A stretch of 64,000 nucleotides of DNA from the NCBI GenBank assembly GCA_013815385.1, contig JACDGL010000001.1, forward strand, positions 372,001 to 436,000, in the 5' to 3' direction. The notes below the pieces were generated by a model. The model was not told where the DNA came from. It made no database searches and saw only the letters and a list, made by a program, of their open reading frames with translations. Made by a program: the position numbers and the translations under genes. Each line of letters starts with the position of its first letter. Position 1 is the stretch's first letter. Positions 43,725 to 53,700 of this stretch are shown here, piece after piece. Origin of the DNA: Taibaiella sp. GTDB lineage: Bacteria > Bacteroidota > Bacteroidia > Chitinophagales > Chitinophagaceae.

Positions 43725-44185
43725 AAAATAGTCTCCTTCATATTTTTATTTTCTATTGCGAATAATTTTTCCAGACGCTTTTTATGGCGTGGAGCATTTG
43801 TAAAAGTGGCATTTAAAAATGTAAACATGATTTCTTTTGCAAGCTCAATGCCTATTACCCGTTGGCCAAGGCATAATATATTCACATCATCATGCTCCAC
43901 CGACTGGTGAGCAGAATAGGTATCATGGCAAACACCAGCCCTGATGCCTTTGAACTTATTGGCTGCTATGCTTACACCAACCGCGCTGCCACATATCAAT
44001 ACACCTCTTGCTTCATGATCGTTTAAGACCGATGTTGCTACATCGGCAGCATGATCAGGATAATCACTGGGTTGGTCATTATAAGCACCCATGTCCTGTA
44101 CTTTATGGCCCTTCTCTATTAACTCTTTAATAAGCACAGTTTTGTAGCTGAACCCTGCGTGATCGGAACCTATAATTACGGTCAT
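43721..44185 (-). CDS. rpiB: Ribose-5-phosphate isomerase B
   Basis: 154 residues, RpiB/LacA-LacB fold. GSDHAGF at 6-12 (D8, H9), catalytic C65 in LICGSAVGVSIAANK, and the HDTYSAHQSVEHDDVNILCLG stretch (in part VEHDDVNILCLG) of the family. The CGSAVG turn replaces the more common CGTGIG. Interconverts ribose 5-phosphate and ribulose 5-phosphate. Both ends overlap neighbours by 4 bp (ATGA). Confidence 0.94.
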   Translation of the reverse strand: MTVIIGSDHAGFSYKTVLIKELIEKGHKVQDMGAYNDQPSDYPDHAADVATSVLNDHEARGVLICGSAVGVSIAANKFKGIRAGVCHDTYSAHQSVEHDDVNILCLGQRVIGIELAKEIMFTFLNATFTNAPRHKKRLEKLFAIENKNMKETIL

Positions 44186-46197
44186 GACAATGTCGATTTA
44201 CGTGACACCATTTTTTTCACTTTTTCTATTATATTTTCAACTGTAAAGCCAAAATGCACAAACAGGTCTTTGGAAGGTGCACTTGCTCCAAATTCTCTCA
44301 TGCCAATCATTTCTCCTTCGGCGCCTATCCATTCATGCCAACCTTCTGGCGCTGCTGCTTCTACAGCAAGCCTGAACCGTATTACAGGAGGCAGAACTTC
44401 ATCCCTATAAGTATCAGGCTGCTCCCTGAACAGCTCCCAGCTGGGCATACTCACTATACGTGCATTAATTCCTGATTCCCTAAGGGGCTGCTGTGCATCA
44501 AGGATCAATTGAACTTCTGATCCTGTTGCTATCAATATCACATCCGGTGCATCACCCTCTTCCTTTGATAATATATATGCTCCTTTATTTACCCCTTCCG
44601 CGCTTGCTACTTTATCTCGGTCGAAAATTGGTAGTTTTTGACGGGAGAGTACCAGCATGGTCGGTCCTTCTTTCCGTTTTATTGCAACACTCCATGCATA
44701 TGCTGCCTCGTTAGCATCCGCAGGCCTAAGAACAACAATATTCGGTAACGCCCTGAAAGTTATGAGTTGTTCTACGGGCTGGTGTGTTTTACCATCTTCA
44801 CCTAATCCTATAGAATCGTGTGTCATTACGTAAATAACCGGGAGCTCCATAATACATGCCAACCTGATGGCAGGCTTAGCATAATCCGTGAAGACAAAAT
44901 ATGTAGATGCAAAAGGACGTACGCCACCATGCAACATCATACCTGAGCTAGCAGCGCACATACAATGCTCCCTGATACCCCATGCTATATTCCTATTTTC
45001 GTACTTTCCCTTGCCGTAGTAACCGGAAGATTTTAATATGGTTTGTGTGGAATCGCCCAAGTCTGCACTTCCACCGATAAACCATGGCAATTTGGGAGCA
45101 ACAAGATTTATTACATCAGAAGAGACCGATCTTGTGGCTTTAGGGCCATCACCTGGTTTATATATTGGCATATCGTTGTCCCAACCAGCCGGTAATTCCT
45201 GTTTTAAATTTTGTTCAAACTGATTTGCCAGATCAGAGTAGCTATTTTTGTATTGCTGAAAAATATTATTCCAGTCTTTTTCCTGTTGTTCACCATTAAT
45301 AACAGCCTGGTGCATATATTCTTTCACATCATCCGGTACAAAAAATTTCTTATCGGGCCAGCCATAGAATTCCTTAGTTAATGTTACTTCTTTGTCACCC
45401 AAAGGAGAACCATGTACGCCAGCAGTATCCTGCTTATTTGGCGATCCGTATCCAATATGTGTTCTAAGAATTATAATAGAGGGCCTATCCGTTACGTCTT
45501 TTGCGTTTTGAAATGCCTCTGATATTACGTCAATGTCATTAGCAGCCTCACCTAAGTCCTGCACATGCCAGTGATAAGATTCAAAACGTTTAGCCACATC
45601 ATCGGAATAAGTGAGGGAAGTATCTCCTTCAATGGTAATATGGTTATTATCGTAGAGATAAATCAATTTGCCTAACTCTAAATGGCCTGCTATAGAAGCC
45701 GCTTCGTGAGAGGCACCTTCCATGAGGTCGCCATCGCTGCAAAATACATAGGTATAATGGTCAACTACTTTATGACCTTCTTTATTAAAACAAGAAGCAA
45801 GATGCGCTTCTGCTATAGCCATTCCAACTGCGGTCAAAAAACCCTGCCCCAACGGTCCGGTGGTAGTCTCAACACCTGGCGTAAGTCCATGCTCCGGATG
45901 GCCAGCCGTAATACTTCCCAACTGCCTGAAATTTTCAATGTCATTCATTGATATAGCATAGCCGGTAAGATGCAAAACAGCATATTGCAGCATAGACGCA
46001 TGACCATTAGAAAGCACAAACCTGTCGCGATTGAACCAGGATGGATTTTTCGGATTATAACGCATGTGCTTCATCCACAGAGTAAAAGCTGCAGGCGCCA
46101 ATGCCATCGGTGCCCCCGGATGGCCAGAGTCAGCCTTTTGTATTGCATCTATTGCGAGACAACGTATAGCGTCTATACATTTTTCTTCAATGGTCAT
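44182..46197 (-). CDS. tkt: Transketolase
   Basis: 671 residues, full length. N-terminal SGHPGAPMALAP, the thiamine-diphosphate motif CSDGDLMEGASHEA ending in DNNHITIEG, and the second-domain THDSIGLGEDGKTHQPVEQL, all intact. Transfers two-carbon units between sugar phosphates in the non-oxidative pentose phosphate pathway. Overlaps rpiB by 4 bp; 58 bp downstream of the aldolase gene. Confidence 0.96.
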   Translation of the reverse strand: MTIEEKCIDAIRCLAIDAIQKADSGHPGAPMALAPAAFTLWMKHMRYNPKNPSWFNRDRFVLSNGHASMLQYAVLHLTGYAISMNDIENFRQLGSITAGHPEHGLTPGVETTTGPLGQGFLTAVGMAIAEAHLASCFNKEGHKVVDHYTYVFCSDGDLMEGASHEAASIAGHLELGKLIYLYDNNHITIEGDTSLTYSDDVAKRFESYHWHVQDLGEAANDIDVISEAFQNAKDVTDRPSIIILRTHIGYGSPNKQDTAGVHGSPLGDKEVTLTKEFYGWPDKKFFVPDDVKEYMHQAVINGEQQEKDWNNIFQQYKNSYSDLANQFEQNLKQELPAGWDNDMPIYKPGDGPKATRSVSSDVINLVAPKLPWFIGGSADLGDSTQTILKSSGYYGKGKYENRNIAWGIREHCMCAASSGMMLHGGVRPFASTYFVFTDYAKPAIRLACIMELPVIYVMTHDSIGLGEDGKTHQPVEQLITFRALPNIVVLRPADANEAAYAWSVAIKRKEGPTMLVLSRQKLPIFDRDKVASAEGVNKGAYILSKEEGDAPDVILIATGSEVQLILDAQQPLRESGINARIVSMPSWELFREQPDTYRDEVLPPVIRFRLAVEAAAPEGWHEWIGAEGEMIGMREFGASAPSKDLFVHFGFTVENIIEKVKKMVSRKSTLS

Positions 46198-46255
46198 ACT
46201 TAATTATTTTTGAATTATTTTTTCTGTTTGCAGTGCCTATTTTTATATTTTCTCA

Positions 46256-47287
46256 CTATGCCAGCCCTTCCTTATATTCACCCATGCGTGCTGCACTATT
46301 GCACTTTGCTCTATACAATAATGCTTGTTGCGCGGCAAGTCTATTTTCGTCTTTTCCTTTCCATATTTCAAGCGCCGGTAATTGAAGCGCACGTGAAAAT
46401 GAAAATGTCAATGCCCATGGTAATCTTTGTCCGTACTTCACATGCATCGCATTTAAATGCTCTGTTGCTAACTCAGTACTTTGCCCACCCGATAAAAATG
46501 CAATTCCCGGCACTTCAGCAGGTACGCACCTCAGCAGACACTTTACTGTGGCATCTGCCACGTCCATTACACTGTTCTTCTCAGTACTATCTACCCCTGC
46601 CAATACCATATTCGGCTTAAGCAAAATGCCTTCCAGATCTATTCGCTGTTTATATAATTTATTAAACAGATGCGTCAATACTCTTTCTGTAACCTCAAAG
46701 CATTGGGAAATGCTATGGGTGCCATCCATAAGTACTTCAGGCTCTACTATAGGTACCATACCAGCTTCCTGGCAGAATGCAGCATATTGTGCCAGAGTTT
46801 GCATATTTGCAGCAATACATGTATCGGTGGGTATCCCATTCCCAATAGTAATTACTGCCCTCCATTTAGCAAAACGAAGGCCTAAACCTGCATATTCATT
46901 AAGTCGGTCCCGTAATCCATCAAGGCCTTCAGTTATCTTCTCACCAGGAAAACCAGCGAGATCAACCGTTCCCATATCAGCTTTTATTCCGGGGATGATG
47001 CCTGCATTTACCATTTTATCAATAAATGAGCTCCCATCGTTTGTGCGTTGCCGTACTGTTTCGTCATAAAGGATAGCACCGCTAATGTATTTGCCAAGAT
47101 CTGGCGTTGTTACAATTAAGTCCCTGTATTGCCTGCGAAGCTCCGCGGTCTGCGGGATACCGAACTGTGCAAACCGTTTGTTGCAGGTTGGATTACTTTC
47201 ATCCATTGCAATCAATCCTTTGCCGGCGACCATTAATGAATTTGCAATATTTACTAACGATTCTTTATTAAAATTTTTATTATCCAT
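46256..47287 (-). CDS. Class I fructose-bisphosphate aldolase
   Basis: 343 residues, of the eukaryote-like class I type. GKGLIAMDESNPTCNKRF at 22-39, RAVITIGNG, VPIVEPEVLMDG, the Schiff-base lysine K224 in ILLKPNMVLAG, and AFLSGGQSTELAT. Cleaves fructose 1,6-bisphosphate in glycolysis and condenses triose phosphates in gluconeogenesis. It is the first gene of the sugar-phosphate operon. The 225-bp upstream gap is AT-rich; a CAAAATGTA (47393-47401) on the plus strand is one base off a minus-strand -7 box. Confidence 0.94.
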   Translation of the reverse strand: MDNKNFNKESLVNIANSLMVAGKGLIAMDESNPTCNKRFAQFGIPQTAELRRQYRDLIVTTPDLGKYISGAILYDETVRQRTNDGSSFIDKMVNAGIIPGIKADMGTVDLAGFPGEKITEGLDGLRDRLNEYAGLGLRFAKWRAVITIGNGIPTDTCIAANMQTLAQYAAFCQEAGMVPIVEPEVLMDGTHSISQCFEVTERVLTHLFNKLYKQRIDLEGILLKPNMVLAGVDSTEKNSVMDVADATVKCLLRCVPAEVPGIAFLSGGQSTELATEHLNAMHVKYGQRLPWALTFSFSRALQLPALEIWKGKDENRLAAQQALLYRAKCNSAARMGEYKEGLA

Positions 47288-47512
47288 GTGCAGTAATCAT
47301 TTCTGGATATAAGTTCATGTACATAATTAAGACATATTAATTTAAAATAGTAGATAATTACTGCGATTGAATGTTATTAAATTATGTTTTAACAAAATGT
47401 AATTCGCTAATTAATGCTGAGTAATTTTAATGAAATTATTCCTAATAACCATGCCATGACCCTATTGCCATACTGGGAAGAATTATACCTTGAATGGAAC
47501 TATCTGAAAACG

Positions 47513-49186
47513 TTATTTAGAACACTTCACAATGGCTCTTTTTATTCTGTTAGCTTCCTGCTTGGTCGGTATCTCTTTTGTAAGCGCAATTTGATAATAC
47601 GTTATTGCTTTTGCAGGATCACCATGCTTATATGTGTAGTTCCCTGCAAGCTCATAAGTATGGAAGAATTCTGGGTTGCTTGATATCAATTCCGGGATAT
47701 TTACAGTTTGCCCTTCAGCAATTTGTTGTTTCAGTTTCCTATAGGTAATAAATGCGCGATAGGAGGAGGTGTTAATAAAAGGATCTGCGGCTATATTTAA
47801 AGACGAATCATTTAACTCAACATTTTGTCGCAGGCCGTGCATGCTGAATATTTTGTTCAGGTCATACGCAATATATCTCCCCAATTGCCAAGGTGCAGTA
47901 GATACCCATACTATTTGCTTTTTTGGCTCAAAAATAATTGAATGGTGTGCAATCATCTGATTTATAGCCTTCTCATTTCCAATGCCAATATTCCTATTAT
48001 GAAGCCCATATGGATCTCTTAAGATATCTGCTGTTGTCTGTACCGTATTTACCCGCTTCTCCTGAAGCAGTTCATTCAGCCGCTCAAAACGATAGGCAGA
48101 GGCACTTTCAGATATTTGTTGTTTATTGGATACAAGCTTACCCATCTTATTGCTCTGAAAGTGGTTAGTACAGGTAATATAGTTACCCCCACTTCTGTAT
48201 ATATCCATTCCTTCAGGCGTTTTCTCTATTACTACAGCCTTGTTATCAGCAGCTGAACCAATAAGGAATGACTCTGAAACAAACATTTTTCGCTTTCCAG
48301 CTATTCGCCAGGCATCATCAATATTACCTGCATACTGCAATATTTCCCTTGCCACTAAAGATACCGGAGTCGCTGCTCCCGATGGTATGCTGGTCCTGTC
48401 AGCATTCACAGTCACCGTTATACCTTTTTCATTCATACCGGATACAACGCCTGTAAAACCTGCCCATGTTACCATCATAAAACGATAACCATTATCCGGA
48501 TGATAGAATGCAACGATCTTATCTTCAGCAAATTTATCGCCTACATAAAAATCAAAGTTTCTGCCTATTATCAGACTACTATCAGCAGAACGGTCGTTCC
48601 ATGTGGCAAATGACGTGCAGCCAACCAGGGCCATGCTTTGTAACGTATGGCCAATATCATGTGCAGCATGATAATTCATTAGCCGTTCATACTTAGTGCC
48701 TATATAGCCATATTCATCAGATGCTGAGAACGATAGGCCGTATATCTCTTCTTTAAATTCAGGGGCTATATAATGCTCCAAATTGCGATTAAAGAAGCCA
48801 ATAAAATATCGGAGAAAATGCTGATAAATGCTAGAGGGTACCAGTTTTCTTATTTGCTCTGTAAAATTATCTTCCTGTCTTTTTACGAGCTCGGCTGTTA
48901 GCTTCCCATTAATGACACCACGTTCAAACGGCTTACCTTCTACATATAACTCGTAAAGGCCCGTATTGCTTTTTCGGAACCAGTTATTGCCAATAGAATA
49001 GCAGTCAGCATCTATCTGTTTACGCTGGAGTTGCAGCGGACTTTTATCAGCAATAGGGGGTGGACTAATATGTGAAACATGTATCACATACAAAGAAAAA
49101 AGTGCAACTATAAGTATTAATGCACCTGTAAAATAAGCAAAGATCCTTCCCAGTAATATTAACTTGCTTTTTCTCTTTCTTTCCAA
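47513..49186 (-). CDS. C45-type Ntn hydrolase/acyltransferase with C-terminal TPR
   Basis: 557 residues. An N-terminal membrane anchor (about 15-35) precedes a domain of the acyl-CoA:6-aminopenicillanate acyltransferase (peptidase C45) type; the candidate nucleophile is C190 in ALVGCTSFATWND, followed by IIGRNFDF and the TWAGFTGVVSGMNEKG block of the family. A short TPR-like segment is at the end. Such enzymes cleave or transfer amide/ester bonds after self-processing at the Cys. C45-like genes occur in flexirubin-type clusters. It is the last gene of this cluster, 55 bp after the CrtI-like gene. Substrate unknown. Confidence 0.82.
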   Translation of the reverse strand: MERKRKSKLILLGRIFAYFTGALILIVALFSLYVIHVSHISPPPIADKSPLQLQRKQIDADCYSIGNNWFRKSNTGLYELYVEGKPFERGVINGKLTAELVKRQEDNFTEQIRKLVPSSIYQHFLRYFIGFFNRNLEHYIAPEFKEEIYGLSFSASDEYGYIGTKYERLMNYHAAHDIGHTLQSMALVGCTSFATWNDRSADSSLIIGRNFDFYVGDKFAEDKIVAFYHPDNGYRFMMVTWAGFTGVVSGMNEKGITVTVNADRTSIPSGAATPVSLVAREILQYAGNIDDAWRIAGKRKMFVSESFLIGSAADNKAVVIEKTPEGMDIYRSGGNYITCTNHFQSNKMGKLVSNKQQISESASAYRFERLNELLQEKRVNTVQTTADILRDPYGLHNRNIGIGNEKAINQMIAHHSIIFEPKKQIVWVSTAPWQLGRYIAYDLNKIFSMHGLRQNVELNDSSLNIAADPFINTSSYRAFITYRKLKQQIAEGQTVNIPELISSNPEFFHTYELAGNYTYKHGDPAKAITYYQIALTKEIPTKQEANRIKRAIVKCSK

Positions 49187-49241
49187 TCTAAGCTTTCAAT
49201 ATATAACTGCGGAATTACAGCAACTCAAAATTACGGAAAAC

Positions 49242-50760
49242 CTAGGCATGTGTGTCAACACTGTTGATCTCTTTCAGCAATTGTGCTATATCTATAATCT
49301 CGCCGCATGTTAGTAGTGCGCTTAGAGTTACTCCCAGCACGCCATGCAGATTCAAATTTTGCCCAGTTAATAACAAATTAGTGAGCCGGGTACGGGGAGC
49401 AATAAATGTCTTTAGCGGATCGGTCCAGTTCTTTTCTATTCCATACATGCTGCCATCTGCAGTGCCCTGGTAATCACGGTAGGTAAGCGGAGTAGCCACA
49501 TAGTATGACGATATACAGTCACGTATTTGGAAATCTCTTTTCTACTACATTTAACAGTAATTCTGCTTTTCCTATTTTAAACTCTTCATAGTCTGCCCCC
49601 CTGTATTGTTCATGGGTATCTGTATTAAAGCTATTAGCCCATTTTGCAACGTCATCATAATGCATATAGGTCATCAGCGTAAGTGTATCAGCATATATTT
49701 TATTTTTAGAAGAAGCGCTTACAAACAATGCATATGTGAGTGGCCAATTACTATCAGTATAATTTATACCTGCCCAGGCATCATTTGTTTCGTGGTGGTA
49801 ATAATTGTAATTCAGATAAGGGAATGTATTCTTCTTCAGAACTATGTTTACAAGGAAAGTGCCGATCGTATTTTCCAGATTAGCAATACGGTTCCTATAT
49901 GCACTACGTAAGCCCTCACTCTTCGTCATTTGCAAGGTCTGAGCAGGATGCAGGCCAGAGATAAAGTAGCGAGCAGTAATTTCTTTTCCATTCTCAAGCA
50001 ATAAATAATCTATACTATGCGTATTTCCTATTAATGCTGATACTCTGGAATTTCGATGTATTGTACCACCATTTGCTTTTATACATTTTGCTAGCAACCT
50101 GGCTATCTGTGCACCACCATCCACACACTTCCATGCACTTTCTATATAACTATTAGTTATAAGGGCATGAATATAAAATGGTGTTTTACCTGCACTTCCT
50201 GCATACAGCATATTATTGCCTGCCAGTACCTGTTGCAATTTTTTATTTGTAGTGATGGAAGCAATATAACTTTCTGTATCAAGGTTATGAATGGATTCCT
50301 TTTCACCATACTCGCCTGCACGCAAATTATATAAAGGGAATTTACTGCAAACCTCCTTTATCTGATTGCAATACGTCTGAATTGCACATTCCTCAACTGG
50401 AAAATCGTTTAATAGTCCTTTGGTGAACTGTTCATATCCTTGCCCTAAGCAATAAGTTTTAGTCTCGTTGTCAAAACCTATGGCATCAAAGCAGGTTGTA
50501 TCCATACGCTTTAATTTCAAGCTGTCCATGATCCCCAGATAGGAGAATATCTGATGTAAATTTTGTCCCTTGTCTAATCCTCCTATATAGTGTATCCCTG
50601 TATCTATAATAGCTTTATCCCGGGAAAATGTTTGAAGGCAGCCTCCTATTTGCCGGTTCTTCTCAAAGACACCAACTTTATAGCCACGAATACCCAGTAC
50701 GGCGGCACAAACCAATCCACCCAACCCACTCCCAACTATTGCAACATCATAGTCGTACAT
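49242..50760 (-). pseudogene. CrtI-like FAD-dependent desaturase/isomerase with a frameshift
   Basis: From the ATG at 50760, 413 codons give a phytoene-desaturase-like flavoprotein: AIVGSGLGGLVCAA (8-21), GGCLQTF, GTHY-like DTGIHYIGG. The frame stops at 49519 just after EKRFPN. The C-terminus continues in another frame, RDCISSYYVATPLTYRDYQG to a TAG at 49242, including GQNLNLHGVLGVTLSAL, the second flavin-binding part. Restoring two bases (AATACG to AATATACG, 49520-49530) yields a normal 506-residue protein. The missing dinucleotide could be a slippage mutation or a sequence error. Its ATG overlaps the end of the MMPL fusion gene by 14 bp. Confidence 0.85.
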
Positions 50761-53700
50761 TGGATACAGGTTTTTTCTTTAAAACAAATACTACGTTAGA
50801 GGTATACTTTGTATTATCTACTTGTTCTACAGATGCACCATACTTAGCCGCTATATCTAAAAGGTGTTCAGATGAAAAAAATGATAACTTCTTATTGCTG
50901 GTTTTGTTAAACCCAAGCGCCTTAGTAGAAAAGAATTCTGTAAGTGCAGTTCCACGCTGGCGTATTGGCAGACTGGTATCTCCATCCCTGATAATAATAA
51001 TACCATTTTCATTAAGATTACTGACACATTCACCAATTAGTCTTTCCTGCTCTTCTGGCTGCAGGTAATGGAGTACATCACTTATTATAAATGCATCCTG
51101 AGGAATTATAGAATAGGATCTTAAATCAGCACATACAAATTGCTGCGTCGGTGCTTTCATATAGCAATGGTTTGCCACTGCTATTTTTTCATCGTCATGA
51201 TCTACACCAATAATATGCCTGTCCTTATCCATAAATTGAAGCAAATAAGAAAGAAATCCATACCCGCATCCAAGGTCTGTTATAGTACCTTTTAAAGGTA
51301 GTAGCTTATGGAAAAGGGAATAATCCTTTTCGAGCCTTATTTTTATCTTCAGATACCATTCCAGTACCGGACCTTTGTATAGATAATTATACTGGAGCTG
51401 CTCTCTGTAATAGGAAGGAGTTTCTATTAATACTCTTACTTTCTCGTATTGATCCCGGAAGTATTTACCAATGTTTTTAGCACGTTCTGTATAGCCTGTT
51501 CCCCATGCGGTATCACTGTGTTTAATACGAGGAAGGTACTGTACAGTAATTTCACCATCTTTTAGCAGAAAATCGCTTTTAGGCATTGTATAGCCTGTAC
51601 CATGTATTACAACAGGCAACACATCAAGCCCTAATTGTTCAGCCACATAAAATGCGCCTTTATGAAAACGTTTCATATTTCCATCAGGTGATCGGGTCCC
51701 TTCCGGATATATCATTACCGAGTAACCTTCATTTACTTTTTCCTTTAGAGGTGCTATACTGTTTTCCACACCATCATCAGCAAGGTAATAGCCACCCATT
51801 TTTACTAAGGCACCAAATACAGGTGAATTCCATACCCACTTATTGGTCATCAATATTATTTTAGGATTTAATGATGTGGAAACTATAATATCCAGAAAAG
51901 ACTGGTGATTGCTGATAATTACAGCGGGTTCTTTTAGTGTCTCATGATTTGGATTTAGGAATGTTTTCTTCACATTGCCCATAATATATACCAATGACCT
52001 GGTAAATCCGGATAGTAGTGTATGATAGATATACTTTGCCTGCTTTTTACCAAAAGGATTGATTTTCAACAGTATTACTCCTGCAATCGTAACTAATAAA
52101 CTACCTGCTGTAAAATAGGTGAAGGCAAATGCTGATTTTATCCATCCACTCAGGGTCCATGGTGGGCGGCCTTTATTTACCCTGTTTGTAATAAGCCAGT
52201 GAAAAAGAAAAGAGATCAGCACTTGTGATGTTAATACAACGCACCCAATACCCACTATAGAAATAAAGGCAATAGATCTTAATGAAGGGTGTTTAGCGAA
52301 TATCAATATTCCCAACCCAAGTGTTGTAGTAATAGCAGATAAGAAAATGGAGGATTTAAATGATGATAAATGTTTTTTACCCGTCTTATATTGTTGTAGC
52401 AAGCCATCCATAATAAAGATGCTATAATCATCCCCAAGACCAAAAATGAATGTGGAAAGTATAATATTAACGATATTAAATTTGATCCCAAACAAGCCCA
52501 TAATACCCAGTATCCATATCCAGCTTATCAACATGGGTATAAAAGTGATGAGTGTTAATTCTATTCTCCCATATGATAATAGCAGGGCCATAAACACCAA
52601 CACCGAAGTCATCCAGGCTATATTATTAAACTCCTTGTTTATCTCACTTACAAGGCTGTTTGCAGCTTGTTGCTTGTCAATAGCAGTAATTCCAGGAATA
52701 TTATTCAGCGCAGCATATACTTCTCTCCTCCTCTGCGGATCTATCTTTAGTAGCGTTACAAGTAATATTTTCCCGTCTTTTTCAACAATAAAATCGTTTA
52801 GCATACCTGTTTTGTAGATGTCACTTCTTGACGGGGGAACACTTAGATATCGTTTGTTTAGAAGGTCGGGGAAAGCGGAAAATGCATCCTGTCGAAAGCC
52901 GTACCGCGGCATTTCGTGCATAAGAAATTGTATTGTTGTCGCTTTTCTTTCTTTAGTCCAGTACAGATCCCATGTTGCCACACGCTTATCCTGCTCTTTT
53001 TCAGATAATAGTAAATCTCCTACACCTGCGGTTTTCCTCACTGCTCCGGATATTAAAAGTTTTTGTATAGCAGGGGTAGCATATTCATTATATTGAAGTG
53101 CTTCTGCGAGATTTTTGCCTTCTGCAACCAGATAAACAGATTGAGCTGTATAAGAATTAACTGCATTAAATTTATTTTCAGCTTTCTTTAGTTCGGGGCT
53201 CATGAAATTCATCCGCATCATATCATTTTCAAATGAAACCTTTTTTGCAGTAAACAGAAACACAATCGTCAGGATAAAAATACCAGAAACCAAAATCTTA
53301 TTGTTCTCCGGTTTGTAGTCCGCAATACGGTCTATCCAACTTTGTTTTGTATGGTGAATCTCTAAATTGATTTCTTTTCCCCTACCCACAATGAAATGAG
53401 GCAAAAGTATTAGTGAGCAAAGTGTAGCGCCTATTAAGCTAAATGCTGCAAATAGCCCCATATCATTCAGCAAAGGTGATGGCACAAATAGCAGACAGAG
53501 AAACCCGCCAATGGTTGTAAAACTCCCAATGGTCATTGGTGATGCAAGATCTTTTATTACCGCTCGCATATCCGGCATATGCCGGTAGTGGTTAAATACA
53601 TGCAGCGAATAATTAACTGCTATACCCAGTACTATCGAACCTGCACCCAGCGCTACAACAGAAATATGACCTTTTATAAGTGCTATGATAGCCAGAGAAA

